DNA of 64,000 nucleotides, taken from an archaeon (lineage in GTDB: Archaea; Micrarchaeota; Micrarchaeia; Anstonellales; Bilamarchaeaceae). Below are positions 34,762 to 42,571 of this stretch, piece by piece. The notes under the pieces are model-generated. The model was not told where the DNA came from. It did no database searches and saw nothing but the letters and a program-made list of their open reading frames with translations. The first letter of the stretch is position 1; each line of letters opens with the position of its first letter. Position numbers and translations under genes: made by a program. The DNA lies in the NCBI GenBank assembly GCA_020053355.1, contig JAGVNI010000008.1:1-64000 (forward strand). Reading direction: 5' to 3'.

Positions 34762-36390
34762 ATGGAGACATTCACGGAGGAGGAGAGGCGGCTCCTCGAG
34801 CCTTTTGTCAGCAACATGGATAAGCCGATTTTCGTCCTGCGCAACCTTCCGGAAGTCGTGAAGGGCGCGCTCTTCTCAAGGTACAGCAGGAGCACCAAAA
34901 GCCTCCGCAGGACGCTCCTGGACGAATTCATAAAGAATCGCGATATCGGCCTCGATGCGGCCCTGGCTTCCGGAAAAGGCGGAAGCGGCGCGGCCGGGGA
35001 CGGATTCGTTGGCATCGTCGCGACAGATAAGGCGGAACAGTTCTACGACCGGGTGCTTCTCGGCTATGGCGATGACTCGGTGGCTGAATTGGCAGGCGCG
35101 CACATCGCATTGGAAGACATATCCATCATAGCGACCAAGCTGGTCGAGGACGCGAGAATAGGCCTCTCCCCCCTTGAGAAATCCACCCGCTACGTATATT
35201 TCGACCAGAAGGACGAAAACGGCAAATGGCGTTATTATGAGGAGCCGGAGCTTGCAACCTCGGAATTCGCGGAAGTGTATCGCGGAACGTGCGACAAGCT
35301 TTTCGGGACGTACGCGGCGCTGATACCGAAGGTATCGAAATATGTTTCGGAAAAGATGCCCAAGGGCGAGTTGTTGAGCGAGCGGGCGTATGAGGCAACT
35401 GTCCGGTCCAAGACCTGCGACATCATCCGCGGCCTCCTGCCGGCGTCGACTAAGACTAATATGGGTTTCTTTGGGAACGGACGTGCATACGAATACCTGA
35501 TTACCAAGCTCTACGCCGACCCGCTCGCCGAGATGAGGGAGCTCGCGAAATCCATGCAGACGGAACTGCGGACAACCATCCCGTCTTTCGTCAAAAGGCC
35601 GGACACGCCCCATGGCAGGGAGATGCAGGACTACATCAGGAATACGCGCCTTGATGCGCAGGGGGCGTCTGTCCCGGCCGAGCCGGGGGCAGAGGGAGTG
35701 ACTCTCGTCGATTACGACCAGGATGCCGAGGAGCGGATTATCGCCGCAGCCCTCTACCCTTACTCGGGGCTCCCGATGAAGGGCCTGCTTGCATACGCGA
35801 AAACGATGCCGCAGGAAATGCGCGAAAAAATCATCGCTGCGTATGTCGGCGAGAGGCAAAACCGGCGCCACAAGCCGGGCCGCGCATACGAATGCGCGAG
35901 GTACACGTTCGACATCTGCGCCAACTACGGATGCTACCGCGACATACACAGGCACAGGGTGCTCACGCAGCAGAGGCAGGTCTTGGGGTGCCTCCACGGA
36001 TACACGCTTCCCAGGGAGATTGTGGAATCCGGATACGAGGCTGAGTTCAAGGAGGCCATGGACGCGGCAAGAGGGGCATGGGAGACGATTGCAAAAAAGC
36101 GTCCGCTACAGGCCCAATACGTCGTGCCGCTCGCATACCGCATAAGGTGGCAGATGACGATGAACCTGCGCGAAGCGTTCCATTTCTGCGAATTGCGCTC
36201 TGCGATGCAGGGCCACGTTGATTACCGGCGCGTCGCGCAGGGGATGTTCCGGGAGATTGAGAAGGCCCAGCCCAACCTTGCGAAGCACATGAAATTCATG
36301 GACATGAAAGAATACGAGTTCGAGCGGCTTGAAGCTGAAAAAAGGCTGGATTCGAAAATCGCGGAGAGCATGAAGAAACATGGCAACTGA
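34762..36390 (+). CDS. ThyX-like (thymidylate synthase complementing) protein, long form
   Basis: 542 residues, about twice a standard ThyX. Two ThyX-related halves are apparent. The N-terminal half has GYGDDSVAELAGAHIALEDIS; the C-terminal half has RHRVLTQQRQ, resembling the RHRxxS flavin/dUMP motif but without the Ser at the expected place, plus RIRWQMTMNLREAFHFCELR, like the ThyX C-terminal block. ThyX makes dTMP with FAD and methylene-folate; FolD nearby supplies the cofactor. Whether this long form is a true synthase is uncertain given the altered motif. Confidence 0.65.
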   Translation: METFTEEERRLLEPFVSNMDKPIFVLRNLPEVVKGALFSRYSRSTKSLRRTLLDEFIKNRDIGLDAALASGKGGSGAAGDGFVGIVATDKAEQFYDRVLLGYGDDSVAELAGAHIALEDISIIATKLVEDARIGLSPLEKSTRYVYFDQKDENGKWRYYEEPELATSEFAEVYRGTCDKLFGTYAALIPKVSKYVSEKMPKGELLSERAYEATVRSKTCDIIRGLLPASTKTNMGFFGNGRAYEYLITKLYADPLAEMRELAKSMQTELRTTIPSFVKRPDTPHGREMQDYIRNTRLDAQGASVPAEPGAEGVTLVDYDQDAEERIIAAALYPYSGLPMKGLLAYAKTMPQEMREKIIAAYVGERQNRRHKPGRAYECARYTFDICANYGCYRDIHRHRVLTQQRQVLGCLHGYTLPREIVESGYEAEFKEAMDAARGAWETIAKKRPLQAQYVVPLAYRIRWQMTMNLREAFHFCELRSAMQGHVDYRRVAQGMFREIEKAQPNLAKHMKFMDMKEYEFERLEAEKRLDSKIAESMKKHGN

Positions 36391-37312
36391 CAAGGCCGGG
36401 GGGGGAGCCGGCAGTGGAAAAGTTTACATAACAGGAGCGAGCGGGAAGGTCGGGCGGGCGATTTTCGAGGCGATTGACGCCATCCCCCTCGTACGGAAGC
36501 CTTCGGGCCTGCGCGGCGAAATCCTCACGGATTTCTCAGAAACTGATTTGCGGAAAATACTGGGGGATGCCAGGGCGGTACTGCATATTGCAGGCTCGGT
36601 CGCGACATATGACAAGAAGTTGCTGCATGATGCGAACGTCGAATTGACCCGGAAGATATCGTCTTCCATCCCGCCCGGCTGCCGGTTCATTTTCGCAAGC
36701 TCCATATCGGTTTATGGGAAGAAGCCCTTGAACATTCCTGCGAACGAAACCACCCCTCCGGCGCCTGATTCGGAATACGCCAAGACGAAGAGGGAGGCCG
36801 AGAAGATCGTGGCTGCATGTCCGGACCACGTCATACTGCGAATCGGCACGGTTTACGGCCCGGGGTTCGTTGATTATTTCCGAATCCTCAAGCGCATAGA
36901 AAACGGCCGGATGAGGCTGATAAGCGATGGGAAAAACAGGATACCATTCGTGCATATAGACGACATAGTCCCGGTATTCCGCCTTGCGGTATCGAGAGGT
37001 AGCGGGACTTACGTGCTTGCCGGAGAGGGCCTTAGCCAGGAGCGGGTATTCGCGATTGCGGCCCGGGAACTCGGGGTTCCGGCACCGGATAAAAGGCTGG
37101 GCCTTAACCTCGCCATGCTGATTGCCTGGGTTGGCGAAATCGGGTACCGCATCAGCGGAAAGGCGCCAACGCTGTCAAGGGAGCATATAGCCGTTCTCGG
37201 ATATGACCGGGCATTCGACTGCAAAAAGGCAAGGCGGGAACTGGGGTTCTCGCCGCGGGCGCTTGATAATGGCATCCGCGAGATGGTGCGCGAGTATCGG
37301 AAACGCGGATAA
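36380..37312 (+). CDS. NAD-dependent epimerase/dehydratase (extended SDR)
   Basis: 310 residues. Rossmann start VYITGASGKVGRAIFEA (GxxGxxG form ~14-30), active-site YAKTKREAEKIV (YxxxK), and FASSISVYG before it. Typical of nucleotide-sugar epimerases or related reductases; the substrate is not determined. The start overlaps the upstream ThyX-like gene by 11 nt, so the two are probably cotranscribed. Confidence 0.8.
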   Translation: MATDKAGGGAGSGKVYITGASGKVGRAIFEAIDAIPLVRKPSGLRGEILTDFSETDLRKILGDARAVLHIAGSVATYDKKLLHDANVELTRKISSSIPPGCRFIFASSISVYGKKPLNIPANETTPPAPDSEYAKTKREAEKIVAACPDHVILRIGTVYGPGFVDYFRILKRIENGRMRLISDGKNRIPFVHIDDIVPVFRLAVSRGSGTYVLAGEGLSQERVFAIAARELGVPAPDKRLGLNLAMLIAWVGEIGYRISGKAPTLSREHIAVLGYDRAFDCKKARRELGFSPRALDNGIREMVREYRKRG

Positions 37313-37379
37313 ATGCGGGCGGCGGCAAGGGATGGCAATAGCATCTGCTTTTTATTTTTTCACTCCCCTAGTTACCCCC

Positions 37380-38105
37380 ATGAGACGGGAGATAATCGCG
37401 CTATTGCTGATATCGTTGATGGCCGGGGCCACGCTGGACCAGAGCTATGTCCAGACGGTTTCCAGGAATGGGGCATCCGGAATGGAGAAGACCATCGAAG
37501 TCACCCTGTTCTCGAACCAACTCAGCCTCGAGGGCCTCACAAGGATGGCGGAAGTCTGCAGGACCAGCAAGAGCTTCGATTGCTCGGTGGATGTCGAGAA
37601 CAAATTGGTCACGATGACCGAGGAGTTCAGTTCAGGCGGCTACTATACATTCACCAGCGACTACGGCCTCCCGTCCATAACGCACACGCTCACAATCAGC
37701 AAGGTGCCGACAGACCGCTTCAGCACATCGCTCGAGAAGCTCCTGGTAGCCGCCAACGCCACCAACTACACCGGAGGAAGCGGCACGGGAAAGGCGATTG
37801 ACCTCTCCGACAAGGTGGCGAACACCGAATCGGCAGGCATCCTGAAGATGCTGAAAGCCAATATCACATACACGCTCATCATGCCCGCGCAGATAAGCGA
37901 GGCGAAGGCCGGGAGCGTAAATGGCGCGGTTTCCGGCACTTCCGCCACGTTCGACCTGGTATCGGTCCTGGCGGAATCCGAACCGATTGTTGTCAAAGCC
38001 CAGGAGCTAAATTACGGATACATCATCGCCATAACCGGGGTAGTCGTCCTGGCGGCGCTCGCGCTGTCATTCCTCGGCACAAGGCCTGGCAAAAGGAGGA
38101 AATAG
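37380..38105 (+). CDS. Membrane-anchored secreted protein, paralogue of the 46706 lipoprotein
   Basis: 241 residues. Start chosen at 37380 (MRREIIALLLISLMAGA), a signal peptide, since the longer frame overlaps the epimerase. An extracytoplasmic beta-rich domain contains ANITYTLIMPAQISEAKAGS and ATFDLV, reminiscent of the 'PGxIxxxNG' region of DUF3153-like proteins. A C-terminal membrane helix (YIIAITGVVVLAALALSFLG) is followed by a basic tail. The protein at 46706 shares the same TYTIxMPxxIxEAxGxV block. Function unknown. Confidence 0.6.
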   Translation: MRREIIALLLISLMAGATLDQSYVQTVSRNGASGMEKTIEVTLFSNQLSLEGLTRMAEVCRTSKSFDCSVDVENKLVTMTEEFSSGGYYTFTSDYGLPSITHTLTISKVPTDRFSTSLEKLLVAANATNYTGGSGTGKAIDLSDKVANTESAGILKMLKANITYTLIMPAQISEAKAGSVNGAVSGTSATFDLVSVLAESEPIVVKAQELNYGYIIAITGVVVLAALALSFLGTRPGKRRK

Positions 38106-38165
38106 CAGTTTAAAAAAACGACATCAAACCAAACAGCGGCAAAGGGAGAAACGGAGGGAATTCTG

Positions 38166-39206
38166 ATGGCAGGAATAGTCAGTTATGGCGCTTATATCCC
38201 GGTTTACCGGATAAAGACGGCAGAGATAGCGAGGGTCTGGGGAGAGGAGACGGACCGCATCGAGAAAGGGCTCGGCATTTTAGAGAAAGCCGTAGGCGGA
38301 GTGGACGAGGATACCGCCACGATTGCGGTGGAAGCCGCCCGGAACGCGATTGCGAGGGGCAAAATCGACCCGAAGAAGCTCGGCGCGCTTTATGTCGGAA
38401 GCGAATCCCACCCATATGCAGTCAAGCCGACCGGCACAATAGTGGCAGAAGCCCTCGGAGCTACACCCAACCTTACGAGCGCGGACCTTGAGTTCGCATG
38501 CAAGGCAGGGACGGCTGGGCTCCAGATAGTCCTTGCCATGGTCGATGCCAAGATGATTGAGTACGGAATGGCGATAGGCGCCGATACGGCCCAGGGAAGG
38601 CCCGGGGACGCCCTCGAATACTCGGCCGCTTCAGGCGGCGCGGCATTCATCGCAGGCCCGGATAATGAGTCGCTGGCAAAGGTCGAGGGGACGTTCTCCT
38701 ACACGACCGACACTCCGGATTTCTGGCGCAGGCAGCTTGCAGACTACCCGTCGCACGGGGGCAGGTTCACGGGCAAGCCCGCGTATTTCAAGCATGTGAT
38801 AAGCGCCACGCAGGGCTTGTTGCAGAAGATGGGCACCAAGCTCACGGATTACGACTATGTCGTGTTCCACCAGCCGAACGGCAAGTTCCCGCTGGAGGCT
38901 GCCAGGAAGCTAGGGATTCCCCCGGAGAAGCTGAAGGCCGGGCTCCTGACGCCGATTGTGGGCAATACTTATTCGGGCGCATCGCCGCTCGGCCTTACGG
39001 CCGTTCTCGATGAGGCGAAGCCGGGTGCGAGGATTCTCCTGACTTCGTTCGGTTCGGGCGCAGGAAGCGACTCGTTCTCGATGACTGTCACCGACAGGGT
39101 TGAATCCATGCGGGACGGCGCGCCGTCCACGAAGGACTACATCAACAACAAGCGGTACATCGACTACGCGACCTACATCAAGTATCGGAGAAAAATCAAG
39201 GTCTGA
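38166..39206 (+). CDS. Hydroxymethylglutaryl-CoA synthase
   Basis: 346 residues, the archaeal length. Starts [16 protein letters not shown]; the acyl-accepting Cys lies in [14 protein letters not shown] (~residue 114); His and Asn motifs follow in FHQPNGKFP and [12 protein letters not shown]. It condenses acetoacetyl-CoA and acetyl-CoA into HMG-CoA, the entry to mevalonate and archaeal lipids. In many archaea it is followed by thiolase and an OB-fold protein; here it stands alone, followed directly by a tRNA on the opposite strand. GGAGGGA precedes the ATG. Confidence 0.93.
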   Translation: MAGIVSYGAYIPVYRIKTAEIARVWGEETDRIEKGLGILEKAVGGVDEDTATIAVEAARNAIARGKIDPKKLGALYVGSESHPYAVKPTGTIVAEALGATPNLTSADLEFACKAGTAGLQIVLAMVDAKMIEYGMAIGADTAQGRPGDALEYSAASGGAAFIAGPDNESLAKVEGTFSYTTDTPDFWRRQLADYPSHGGRFTGKPAYFKHVISATQGLLQKMGTKLTDYDYVVFHQPNGKFPLEAARKLGIPPEKLKAGLLTPIVGNTYSGASPLGLTAVLDEAKPGARILLTSFGSGAGSDSFSMTVTDRVESMRDGAPSTKDYINNKRYIDYATYIKYRRKIKV

Positions 39207-39216
39207 AAGAAGAAAA

Positions 39217-39372
39217 CGGGCCCGGTGAGATTTGAACTCACGACCTTCGCCTTCCGCCTTTTTGGGAAAAATGCGGCCAAAAACCGCCTTATCGCCATCA
39301 ATTAGGAGAGCGTCGCTAAAGACCCGGAAAAGCGAATGCCGTTCCGGTCTATCCAAGCTGAGCTACGAGCCC
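39217..39372 (-). tRNA. tRNA-Arg(CCT) with two introns
   Basis: Read on the minus strand. Exons are 39372-39348, 39316-39303 and 39252-39217. The first intron (31 nt, 39347-39317) splits the D-stem and folds into a GACCGGAA/TTCCGGGTC hairpin. The second (50 nt, 39302-39253) lies at the usual site after position 37. Joining leaves exactly 75 nt: acceptor GGGCTCG/CGGGCCC, D-stem GCTC/GAGC, loop CTCCTAA (anticodon CCT), T-arm GTGAG-TTCAAAT-CTCAC, discriminator G. The anticodon stem has one A-A mismatch at its top pair. Acceptor and discriminator match the tRNA-Arg(TCT) in this window. Confidence 0.75.
39253..39302 (+). repeat. Intron element copy (inverted): anticodon intron of tRNA-Arg(CCT)
   Basis: On the plus strand, antisense to the tRNA, it reads CCGCCTTTTTGGGAAAAATG then CGGCCAAAAACCGCC. 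Same element with slightly changed hairpin, inverted relative to the tRNA. Confidence 0.6.
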
Positions 39373-40023
39373 GTACCATATGTTTTTTTCCAATTGGAAT
39401 ATTTATTCCTGTGTATGTGATTTTTAGGCGATATCTCTTTAAACCATTTGTGGAGGCCGGCCTTTCCCTTTATCCTGATGCTCTTGATACCTTTTAGGAC
39501 CGAATAACCGCGCCGATGCAGCACATCTGCAATCCAATCGAGCACTTCACGATTTTTCATAGTGATGTCAATGACGGGGTATGGACAACGGTATCTCGGA
39601 TCGTTATCAAAATACAGCGACCCGTCAGTGTCGAAAATCCCTCGGATGACCATTTTTTGAAGAACCCACGTCTTGGGTAATTTTTCTGTATTAAATAAGA
39701 TTTTGCAGCCGAGGAAAGTCGTAGCGATTTCGAAAAAGATTGAAAATGTTTTCACTGTTTATGATGATGTAATAGGTATTGTACTCTTTTCTTTCCTGAT
39801 AATATCCATTGACATTCAGGGTTGCCTGGATTAGTTTTTGAAGGTATATTCGATACCTCGTTTCAGTTTTCAAATTACCGCAAATGCAGACCTGTTTTCT
39901 TACCCTTGGCCGGCCGGATAGGCCAATCCAACCGTCGCCCATCAAAACCCCCAGCAGTTCGCACAGTTTGGGGTCGTTCGCAGGGGGCAATCTGGCCCGA
40001 ATCCCAGTTATCCGTTTATTCAA
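39363..40023 (-). pseudogene. Frameshifted LAGLIDADG homing endonuclease
   Basis: Two overlapping minus-strand frames (39691-40023 and 39363-39755) together resemble a LAGLIDADG endonuclease. The first has LCELLGVLMGDGWIG (motif 1) and ends shortly after FNLFRNRYDF. The second carries VIRGIFDTDGSLYF (motif 2) and a matching tail. The switch lies between about 39691 and 39755 and needs one frameshift. Its stop TAG lies inside the first bases of the adjacent tRNA-Arg(CCT). Start is near a TTG at 40023 with TATA-like TTATATATTTTT upstream. Base composition is AT-richer than neighbours, suggesting transfer. Programmed frameshifting or sequencing error are alternatives to decay. Confidence 0.65.
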
Positions 40024-40127
40024 ATTAATCCGCCCTTCCGAAAAAAATATATAACCCGGGATTATTAAGGTCGGACGGACGGCATTTCCGCGGATGTATT
40101 AAAAACCGTTTTCAGCATCATTCCGGC

Positions 40128-40889
40128 ATGATTCTGCCCTTGTCCGAGCTTATCAGCCGTGCCGTTGAGCAGGCGCTTGAAGACGAGGTCGCAGTCTCCT
40201 TCTCCGGAGGCCTGGACTCCAGCGTCATCGCATCGATAGCGAAGAAACACGCCCGGGTAGAGCTGTTCACGGCAGGCGTGGATGGGAGCGAGGATGTGCA
40301 GTATGCGGAGAAAACGGCAGCGGCTTTGGGCCTCCCCCTCACTGTTTCAAGGATTGACGAGGAGAAGGCCATGGCCGTGTATTCAAAGTGCCATTCGATG
40401 CTTCCGATGGATTTTTTGAAGCTCGAGATACTCGTTCCGGCGTATTGCGCCGCGCAAGCCGCAGCCGGAAAAGGCCACAAGGTCATGCTTTTCGGCTCGG
40501 CAGCGGAAGAGCTGTTTGCCGGTTATGACCGGTATTATATTTACCGCGAAGAGGGAAAGGACGTGGATGCGCTGCTTCGCGAGGAGTACCGCACATTGCC
40601 GCAGCGCGACATGGGGTATGTCAAGAAAGTCTGCAGGTCCTTGGGCATCGAGGCGAGATTCCCGTTTTATGATAAGGGGCTTGCGGATGCGATGTTCGCC
40701 GTCCCGATAGAAGAGCGCATGGATGACCGGGCGCTGAAAAAGGGGATACTGCGCGAAGCGGCAAAAATCCTGGGCGTGCCGGATATCGCGGTCATGAGGA
40801 AGAAGAAGGCCATGCAGTACGGCTCCGGCGTCCACAAGATGCTCATTCGGCGCGTGGAAGAGATAAACCGGGATTTCCCAGGTTCATGA
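40128..40889 (+). CDS. Asparagine-synthase-like PP-loop protein without glutaminase domain
   Basis: 253 residues. Starts directly in the synthetase domain: PP-loop VAVSFSGGLDSSVIASIA (~21-38), then LFGSAAEELFAGYDRY and RFPFYDKGLADAMFAVP, as in the C-terminal half of AsnB. The N-terminal glutamine amidotransferase half (with Cys1) is absent, so it would need ammonia or another amide donor, or act on a different substrate. A complete AsnB is encoded 2.5 kb away (43412). Its 3' end overlaps that of folD by 6 nt, tail to tail. Confidence 0.75.
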   Translation: MILPLSELISRAVEQALEDEVAVSFSGGLDSSVIASIAKKHARVELFTAGVDGSEDVQYAEKTAAALGLPLTVSRIDEEKAMAVYSKCHSMLPMDFLKLEILVPAYCAAQAAAGKGHKVMLFGSAAEELFAGYDRYYIYREEGKDVDALLREEYRTLPQRDMGYVKKVCRSLGIEARFPFYDKGLADAMFAVPIEERMDDRALKKGILREAAKILGVPDIAVMRKKKAMQYGSGVHKMLIRRVEEINRDFPGS

Positions 40890-41717
40890 GCGGCGGGATG
40901 CGGCTTCGATGACGTTGCTGATAAGGACTGCGACGGTCATCGGCCCGACCCCGCCTGGAACCGGGGAGCAGTGCGCTTTTTTTATGACGCTTTGAAAATC
41001 AACATCGCCCAGCGTCTTGTCGCCAACGCGCGTGGTCCCGACATCGATTACATATGCGCCTTCTTTTACCATGTCCGAAGTTATCAGCCCCGGCTTCCCC
41101 ACGGCGCAGATTAGGATGTCCGCTTTGCGGGTATGCTCTGCAAGGTTCCGGGTTTTCGAATGGCACACTGTCACGGTCGCGTCGCGCTCAAGAAGCAACA
41201 GGGCCAGCGGCTTCCCGACAACGTTGCTCCGGCCGACCACGACGGCATTCTTCCCCCGCAAATCTACCCCGTGGAATTCGAGCATCTTCATGACGCCAAG
41301 GGGGGTCGCAGGAAGCAGGGCATCCTTCATCCCCGCCGCAAGCTTCCCGAGATTTGCCGACGTCCAGCCGTCCACGTCCTTTTCCGGTTCTATCGCCTCC
41401 AGAACATGCACGGGGTCGATGTGCTTGGGAAGCGGGGCCTGGACGATGAAGCCGTCAACGGTCGTGTCTTTGTTGAGCCGTTTCACCAGTTTGAGGACTT
41501 CGGCTTGGGTAGCGGATTCGGGAAGCTTCTCGAGGCGTGCGGATACGCCAGCGGAAGAGGCCTTGTCCAGCTTCTTCCTCACATACAATTCGGATGCCGG
41601 GTCATTTCCGACAAGAACGATGGCCAGTCCGATAGGTTTGGCCATGGAAGCTGAACGCGCTTTCGCCTGCGCAAGGGTTGCTTCCGCGGGCTCGCGTCCC
41701 GAGAGCGTCTTGTACAT
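40884..41717 (-). CDS. folD: Methylenetetrahydrofolate dehydrogenase / cyclohydrolase FolD
   Basis: 277 residues, normal length. Catalytic region LYVRKKLDKASSAGVSARLE with the Lys of the YxxxK motif; VDGFIVQAPLPKHID; Rossmann NADP site VVVGRSNVVGKPLALLLLE; and C-terminal PVPGGVGPMTVAVLISN. It converts methylene-THF to formyl-THF through methenyl-THF. Folate use fits with the ThyX-like gene upstream. It converges with the AsnB-like gene, stops overlapping. Confidence 0.95.
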   Translation of the reverse strand: MYKTLSGREPAEATLAQAKARSASMAKPIGLAIVLVGNDPASELYVRKKLDKASSAGVSARLEKLPESATQAEVLKLVKRLNKDTTVDGFIVQAPLPKHIDPVHVLEAIEPEKDVDGWTSANLGKLAAGMKDALLPATPLGVMKMLEFHGVDLRGKNAVVVGRSNVVGKPLALLLLERDATVTVCHSKTRNLAEHTRKADILICAVGKPGLITSDMVKEGAYVIDVGTTRVGDKTLGDVDFQSVIKKAHCSPVPGGVGPMTVAVLISNVIEAASRRS

Positions 41718-41800
41718 GGTTTAATCTTGTCCGCCCAAGGATTAAAAACAACGCCCTAGGACGGCCGGTTTTTATAGCATTACCCCCCATATCCCAGAAT

Positions 41801-42271
41801 ATGTCACATGTTTTACACTCACCCCAGATGACAGGCCGCGAAGCGGCCAGGAGGGTATTGACGGAACACTTCAAGTGCAAGGACAGCCCGTGGAAGAACG
41901 AGGCGAAGTGGGGGTTCCGCGATTTTTGCCCTGAAAACGAGGACATGATGCAGCCGGCCGCAGCCGAGAGAATCAGATTCGCCGAAAGCCTATTTTCGAA
42001 ACTTGAAGGGGCGGCGGCGCATGTCGGATGCGAATTGCGCGGATTGTGGAGGTTCGGAATCCATTTCATCCCCGGCCATGAACTCGTCCGCACGCTCTCG
42101 CCCGAAGGGTTCCTGCTTATTGAGGCAAATGGCGGATTCAGCCCAATCATTGTCGGGCATGAGGAAATCCTGCTGCAGTGCGGCGAGCACCCGTTCGTCT
42201 TCAGGTACACCATCAAGACCGACTTCAACCCGATTTTCGAGAATGCCGTCATCGCCGGGAGCTTCTTCTGA
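41801..42271 (+). CDS. Hypothetical protein, 156 residues
   Basis: Not recognised. A TATA-like TTTTTATAGC lies at 41769-41778, about 27 bp before the ATG at 41801, so a leaderless start there is likely; the next Met (41828) would give 147 residues. Soluble, with Trp and Cys residues and segments RFGIHFIPGHELVRTLSPEG and EANGGFSPIIVGHEEILLQC. No known domain visible. It is divergent from folD and lies before the tRNA-Ile gene. Confidence 0.55.
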   Translation: MSHVLHSPQMTGREAARRVLTEHFKCKDSPWKNEAKWGFRDFCPENEDMMQPAAAERIRFAESLFSKLEGAAAHVGCELRGLWRFGIHFIPGHELVRTLSPEGFLLIEANGGFSPIIVGHEEILLQCGEHPFVFRYTIKTDFNPIFENAVIAGSFF

Positions 42272-42273
42272 TT

Positions 42274-42283
42274 GCTTTATAAA
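42274..42283 (+). promoter_or_regulatory. TATA box upstream of the tRNA-Ile gene
   Basis: CTTTATAAAA lies directly after the stop of the preceding gene and about 70 bp before the tRNA 5' end. The predicted transcript would carry a leader of roughly 40 nt to be removed by RNase P. Confidence 0.4.
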
Positions 42284-42346
42284 AGTTATTCGGCATCTTC
42301 AGTTTGAACGCGCGACGGCGCCGGTAACGGCATCGGGGCGCGTTTT

Positions 42347-42556
42347 GGGCCTGTAGCTCAGCTCGGTTAGAGCGACGGTCTTATATGACACGTTCTAGCA
42401 CAGTTGTCTATACGACTGAGTGCCTATGAAAGCCGTAGGTCCGGAGTTCCGCCTTTTAGGAAAAGGCGGCCCAAAACTGGGTTGCTATAACGGTGGAACG
42501 GAATTCAAAAGAGTCGGAGGTTTCGACCTGCGATTCTGCGGCTCTCCGCAGGCCCA
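42347..42556 (+). tRNA. tRNA-Ile(TAT), probable, with three introns
   Basis: The gene spans 210 nt. Exons: 42347-42385, 42431-42449, 42507-42509 (three bases only) and 42543-42556. Introns of 45, 57 and 33 nt lie after position 37 and twice inside the T-loop. Joining leaves exactly 75 nt with acceptor GGGCCTG/CAGGCCC, D-stem GCTC/GAGC, anticodon stem ACGGT/GCCGT, loop CTTATAA and T-arm CGGAG-TTCAAAT-CTCCG, discriminator A. Anticodon TAT would read AUA directly; most archaea use CAT with agmatidine. The second intron is bounded by near-identical CGGAGTTC and CGGAATTC. A single large T-loop intron would lose the invariant A58. Confidence 0.65.
42450..42506 (+). repeat. Intron element copy: first T-loop intron of tRNA-Ile
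   Basis: Begins CGCCTTTTAGGAAAAGGCGG followed by CCCAAAACTGGG, the same hairpin-plus-CCAAAAC order as in tRNA-Arg(TCT). Exon CGGAGTTC before it and intron end CGGAATTC form a near-perfect direct repeat. Confidence 0.65.
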
Positions 42557-42564
42557 ATTTTTTC
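42557..42564 (+). terminator. Oligo-T terminator of the tRNA-Ile gene
   Basis: The discriminator A is followed at once by ATTTTTTC, an oligo-T stop signal for the tRNA transcript. The convergent HAD gene ends 8 bp further on. Confidence 0.5.
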
Positions 42565-42571
42565 TTATTGT

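Noticed and set aside
34876-35997. 373-codon minus-strand open frame opposite the ThyX-like gene
   Set aside because: The plus-strand product has clear family motifs; the opposite frame shows none.
42450-42542. Single large intron in the T-loop of tRNA-Ile
   Set aside because: No single cut restores a TTCxAxx loop; two introns around an AAA exon give TTCAAAT, identical to the T-loops of the two Arg tRNAs, and the total length becomes exactly 75 nt.
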